Origin: Rotaria socialis
Lineage: Eukaryota; Rotifera; Eurotatoria; Philodinida; Philodinidae
Direction of reading: 5' to 3'
NCBI GenBank assembly: GCA_905331475.1
Contig: CAJNYU010003491.1
Location: 119,982-183,981, forward strand
DNA: 64,000 nt
Positions 59,574-64,000 of the stretch are shown here, piece after piece. The stretch's first letter is position 1, and each line of letters begins with the position of its first letter. The translations under genes and the position numbers were made by a program. Under the pieces are notes generated by a model, which saw only the letters and a program-made list of their open reading frames with translations, did no database searches and had not been told where the DNA came from.

Positions 59574-59972
59574 AGTTGTCTTATTTTAATGAAAAATTTC
59601 CGTGAATAAATTCATCGCGTATTTTTATTTTATCTTCTATATGATTGTATTCACTGTGTTTTTTTTACTTTTTTTAAGTTCATAGTGAGGGCAGAATTTC
59701 TTATAGAAAACATGAAACGAAATGTAATAAGATAATAGTTGTCTAGTGTTTCGGTTGAATGATTCAACCCTATTGCGCCGTCTCTGTCTCTCTCTCTCTC
59801 TCTTTCTCTTATTCTTGTGAGTAGACTAAGCAAAACATAGAAAAAGAAGTGAAAGAAGTAAACATTTGAATCAATCAAGTATGAAAAACATCACCGTGTT
59901 GTAGGTTTACTGACGTGAAGGCCACCTCTAATTATCATATGAAGAGTGTCACTCATCGATTGCATACAGACG
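59574..59972. other. Short intergenic region between two plus-strand genes
   Basis: It holds a possible 3' UTR of the NWD1-like gene (GAATAAATTCATCGCG near 59602), a CT microsatellite near 59787-59807, and the upstream region of the phosphatase gene. No exon. Confidence 0.5.
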
Positions 59973-61466
59973 ATGAGTGATGTTAATTTTCAAATTATTA
60001 ATTCAGAAAATGTCGATAAAAATATTTTCAAATTATCTGATGTTGATATTCGAAATCTTAAATATTACGCCAAACGACAAAATAATTCTCCATTAATCAA
60101 TATAGAGAATGTAGAACAAGATGATCAAGGAAAAACATCGATCGATTTTTATTTAAATAAAATATTCACAAAAGATTCACTGCCATTGAATGATACCTAT
60201 CAAAATCATCATCGATATTATCACTACCACCACCATCATCATCATAATCGTCATTGTCCATATACAAAACATACTCATGAACAACCGATAATGTCGTCAT
60301 CCTTAGATGACCATAAAAAATTGTCTCTTGAAATAGCTACATGTGGTATGGAAAAGAATACAAAATTACCAGTACCCTATGAGAACTTTTCTTTAAATAA
60401 TGGCTGTTTTGGTGATGATGCTGGATTTGTATTGCAACAAGCAACTAAAAATTTCTTAGGTAGTTTTAATCGTCAAGAAAATTAAAATACGGATTTCATT
60501 ATTAGGCATTTCCGATGGTGCCGGTGGTAATTTAATGTATGGCTATAATCCTCGTCTTTTCTCTGAATCATTAATGCGTAATTGCTCAGATTTAGCTCAT
60601 ACAGGAAACTATTCGACAACTGAGCCTAAACACCTCTTGTGTCATGCATTTGATCGTGTTCAAACTGAAAATTGTTTCGGTATGATTTTAATTTTCTCTC
60701 TCTCTCTCTCTGTTTCTCAATTGTTATTTGTTTTAAAATTTATTTATAAAACAAAACAAAAAGGTAGTGCAACAGCATGTGTGATTGGTATAGATTGTGG
60801 TACAGGCCGACTATATTCAGTGAATATTGGTGATTCAGGTTATGTCGTTGTACGTCAAGGTTTTGTTGTTTATCGATCGCGATCGCAGGAGATGAATGGT
60901 GATTGTCCAAGACAATTGGATGTTTATCCCTGGACTGCATCATTGCAAAGACAAGGTCTTAACTATACACAAATATCGTATGTTTTTCAAAACTAACTTA
61001 TTGAGAAGAGAAAAACTAATTAATTTTCGGCCTTGCTTTGGTATTATCATAAACAAATAATATTTATCTATTTACATATTGGTTTGATAGAGATAGTTAA
61101 AAACAATTATTTTGACAGTAATCAATAAATCAAGGTTTAAGATTTGTTTTCTTAAATTTAGAATTTTCGATGCGATATGTGAATCATTCGATTTGGAATT
61201 AGATGATATAATTATTTTATCTACTGATGGTCTCTTCGATAATGTTCCTAATCATCTCATCGAACAAATTCTGTCTCGAGTAAATATTCATTTAGTCCTC
61301 TAAAGGGGGTCATATTACTGTGTTATTATTATTCTAGAATCGTTCTTTGAAACATGCTGCAAATCAATTAGTCACTCGAGCTATACGATTTTATGTTAAA
61401 CCAGATGATATTCTTGTTATCATGGCACGAGTGATAGCAATCAATCACTCTACATATGAACAATGA
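59973..61466 (+). CDS. PP2C-type protein phosphatase, PPTC7-like
   Basis: Five exons (59973-60459, 60506-60679, 60764-60977, 61162-61279, 61338-61466) encode 373 residues. PP2C enzymes are Mn/Mg-dependent Ser/Thr phosphatases; PPTC7 is a mitochondrial member acting on coenzyme Q and mitophagy factors. Metal-binding motifs are FGDDAGF, then GISDGAGG (PPTC7 GVADGVGG), STDGLFDNVPNHL (PPTC7 ATDGLFDNMPDYM) and KPDDILVIMA. SATACVIGID and NIGDSGYVVVRQG also match PPTC7. The first 140 residues are unlike PPTC7: acidic, with a His/Tyr-rich run HHRYYHYHHHHHHNRH, and without an obvious mitochondrial presequence. The region between TDGLFDN and KPDD is shorter than in human PPTC7 and lacks the ACDNG segment. 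The 60-nt stretch before exon 3 includes a CT microsatellite at 60695-60713. Likely active. Confidence 0.85.
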
Positions 61467-64000
61467 TAGCGGTTATTGAATTGTAGAACTTAGCATATAG
61501 AAACAATAAATAGGCATTTATAATCAAATAAAATAGATAATCTTTTTCATCGTTGTTCATGAATTGAATTGTAAATATTTCAATGAATTCTTTGTTTCTT
61601 ATCGAAAAATCATGAGAACATAAAACACTATTCGATGCTGGAAAAGAATTCATTCTCTTTACACAGCAAGTTAACCATTAACCTAAATGCCCCTGGACTG
61701 TGATGAACATAGGAAAAAATTTGTACAGTTGTATACAAAAGATGCAGATGACAACGACGCTGAGTGTTTAACTAATTTTTGTCGCTGCACTTCTATTGAC
61801 TCTCGCCATCGAACTAAATATGTGTTTCTGAAAAGCTGCAACACGATAATGATTAATGTAATAATCACCACAAAAACTATATTGTATTGTTTTGAATGAG
61901 TCAGTGTGAATTATTTCGGCACCTATATTTTTACTAAAATCAAATATGAAGCGAATTTTCAGTCGTCAGGCACGATTACCTGCTGTTCTTGATGATATTG
62001 AAGGGTCTCTCTAGTTGAAAAACTTCGATTTCATTCTAGAAAATTTTTTATGTTGAGGTACGCGTAATTGGAGAATTTTCAATAAGTGTCTAAGCATTTT
62101 GAAATCAACCCAGCAGAATTTGTCGATATTTAAAGAGTGCAAATGTGCTGGAAACATACAGTGTCAAATCTTAAACTGTTACGAATTTTAGAATAAGCGT
62201 GTCAAAATTTTCTCAATTTCAAATTCTCAGCAGATAACAGATATCAGATATTTATCTACCGTCTCTATTGAAACTAACCACAAGATTAGAATCAAGTATC
62301 TGCTGTCGTCTCGAATGCAAACGATTGCAGCATCCAACGTCAAACATCTAACATTTTCTCTTCGCTTAATATAATAGATTCTAATAAAACTATAACACCA
62401 CTTCAATTATGAATACTTGAAATTTGTTTTTGCTAACCCCTTGTTTGATTTAGATTAATAGAAAAAACGATTTTCTTTTTCAAAAACACAATAAAGATTA
62501 CAATTATGAATTTTTTTCACTATTTTTTAACAGGCCCTTTACTCAGATTAAATCCTTAGAACGTGATTCGGAGTCCTAAGTACTCACAGAACACTTCAGG
62601 TAGCTGTGGAATGATTAGATAATCATAAAATATTTCTAATAACTGTACTCACCAAAATACAGGAGATCTTTACTAAAAAGTACCTCTTTTGAAAATGACC
62701 CGGTAAAACTACTACAGTAAAAAATTCCATAGTGGACACTTCCGTACAGTGGGCGGTTTTGTCCAGTCCCGTGTTGTCATTTTGGCTAGAATTGAACCTC
62801 TCTCTATAGTGAACACCCTTCTTTAGAGTTTTGTCAGAGTGTTACTGACCGTTGGCTAGCCACCAACGCTGCTGAATTACTTTAGATCGATTGTTACATT
62901 TCTGTTTGGTGGAACTCGTATATATTTTCGAAGAAAATAGTGAGAATAAGTTGATGTGTAAGGTTTTTGCGGCTCTCCTGTACCCCTCCCCATTACAGAC
63001 ATAGAACATGAAACAAGTAACACTTTAGGTGCACTAATTAGATAAAATTTTGGTACAGATTAATTACTTGTGTTCACTACTACTCATATCAGTAATTAAA
63101 ATCTAGTTTCACCAAGGGGGGAGTGCAGGCTTGGAACCCCCAGCACCTCAGCACCTTTTCTATAGTGAGATTTACTTCAGTCGTATGGAAAGGAATCGGG
63201 AAAACTACCTTCATTTTCAATAGTAGAGGTGATTTTGTTTTTGAATTATTCACAGAATCTGAATGAGAATTATTTCAGAATAAAAAACCAACAGAGAAAG
63301 AAAAACATCCTTCGAAAGTAACCGTATATCAAATTCCAAAATGATTTATCAAAAAGTTTGATCCTTCTCTTATTAGTGTGAGAACTAATAATGAGCTCTG
63401 ACTATTTTTCAGAAATTTATTTTTCATTTTATTACCATTGCATTTGTAGAGCTTCTCCTTTCTCTGAGTTATCAAAAACAGCATTGCACGAAATCCCATA
63501 CTCCTTGGTAAAAAGAAACCTGCACATAATTTTATTAGCTTGAAAATCATCATTGAATTTGGATTATTTTCCACAATTTTGTTGTATATTTTATAGAAAG
63601 TCAATTTTTAACACCTGGACTCCCTGCGACGACAGCAACGTCACTGATCTTGTCTTGATGTTTGTTGTATCATGTATGTTGTTTCTCCTCTGTATTGTTC
63701 TCTCTTATTGGTTATTGTCGTGCTTGTTATTTTCAACATTGGCACCTTTATTTCATTTTTCGCGCTTAGACTCAGAGAAATGAGATATAATTACACTCTT
63801 TTTCTCCTCAAGTTTCTTAGAAGCTTCTTGATATCTCTCTCTTCACTGAGATATACTAATTCTTCTTTTTCTTCTCTGACTACTAATTTTCTTCTCTATC
63901 AAAAAGAATCATCTTTTTGATCAATTACATACTACCTTTTTCTTTTCAACTTGATTGTTCTTTACAATCAATCTAACTCGATTGTTCCTTACAATCGTTC
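61467..64000. other. 3' intergenic region, no gene seen
   Basis: AT-rich spacer. Short frames at 61687-61899, 63329-63604 and 63553-63920 lack convincing motifs; the last encodes a hydrophobic stretch (LVLMFVVSCMLFLLCIVLSY) that could be part of an exon cut by the window edge, but I cannot support a model. The final 60 bases hold a short imperfect tandem (TTGATTGTTCTTTACAATC / TCGATTGTTCCTTACAATC). Confidence 0.45.

Noticed and set aside
63553-63920. Hydrophobic frame that could be a membrane protein
   Set aside because: It lies in T-rich DNA near the window edge with no supported splice sites or motif; T-rich sequence yields such frames by chance.
1-64000. CRISPR arrays, bacterial operons, phage genes
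   Set aside because: None is present; all supported genes are eukaryotic in structure with GT-AG introns or domain types typical of animals.

Overview
The window looks like a piece of bdelloid rotifer nuclear genome. The evidence is: AT-rich DNA; genes split by many short GT-AG introns (about 44-75 bp, a few of 0.5-1.5 kb); an ADP-ribosyltransferase gene whose N-terminal domain plus TPR tail resembles a family I know from bdelloids; and interstitial tracts rich in TGTGGG, which I recall as the bdelloid telomere unit. The organism call is inference. Introns exclude a bacterium. There are no CRISPR arrays, operons or rRNA genes.

Layout, left to right. 1-4441 is non-coding, with a foldback repeat and a 303-base gap. 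4442-8574 (+) encodes a copper monooxygenase-like (PHM/DBH fold) membrane protein that seems to have lost its copper ligands. 9945-11495 (+) is an NMNAT-like nucleotidyltransferase, convergent with an ankyrin/TPR gene (11666-12992, -). 14199-17025 (-) is a six-exon gene with a very divergent forkhead-like domain. 17.7-20.9 kb is a zone of broken genes: a fragment with in-frame stops around a poly-G/poly-C gap, two LRR exons in scrambled order, and an unknown fragment interrupted by a telomere-like repeat. 22231-22488 (-) is a single-box HMG protein. 26584-33004 (+) is an eight-exon low-complexity protein of 1653 residues that I cannot place. 34351-34853 (+) is a small single-pass membrane protein. 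36922-39000 (+) is the ART/TPR protein. 41256-42757 (+) is casein kinase I alpha. 45281-46471 (-) is a secreted trypsin-like protease. 51802-52011 (-) is a possible small secreted Cys-containing peptide, divergent from 52163-59573 (+), an NWD1-like STAND NTPase with a beta-propeller. 59973-61466 (+) is a PPTC7-like PP2C phosphatase.

The genes form no pathway; each seems to be its own unit. Several themes repeat: likely pseudoenzymes or degenerate domains (dead monooxygenase, forkhead without its recognition helix), small non-autonomous elements with terminal inverted repeats (260, 5931, 39087, a mariner relic at 48307), an odd CpG-rich palindromic element at 35737-36020, and two G-run/N/C-run junctions that are probably assembly artefacts.

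Exon models were built by hand from GT-AG sites. For every multi-exon model listed as a complete CDS, the exon lengths sum to a whole number of codons and one open frame runs from ATG to stop. Family assignments are from motif recognition, not database searches.
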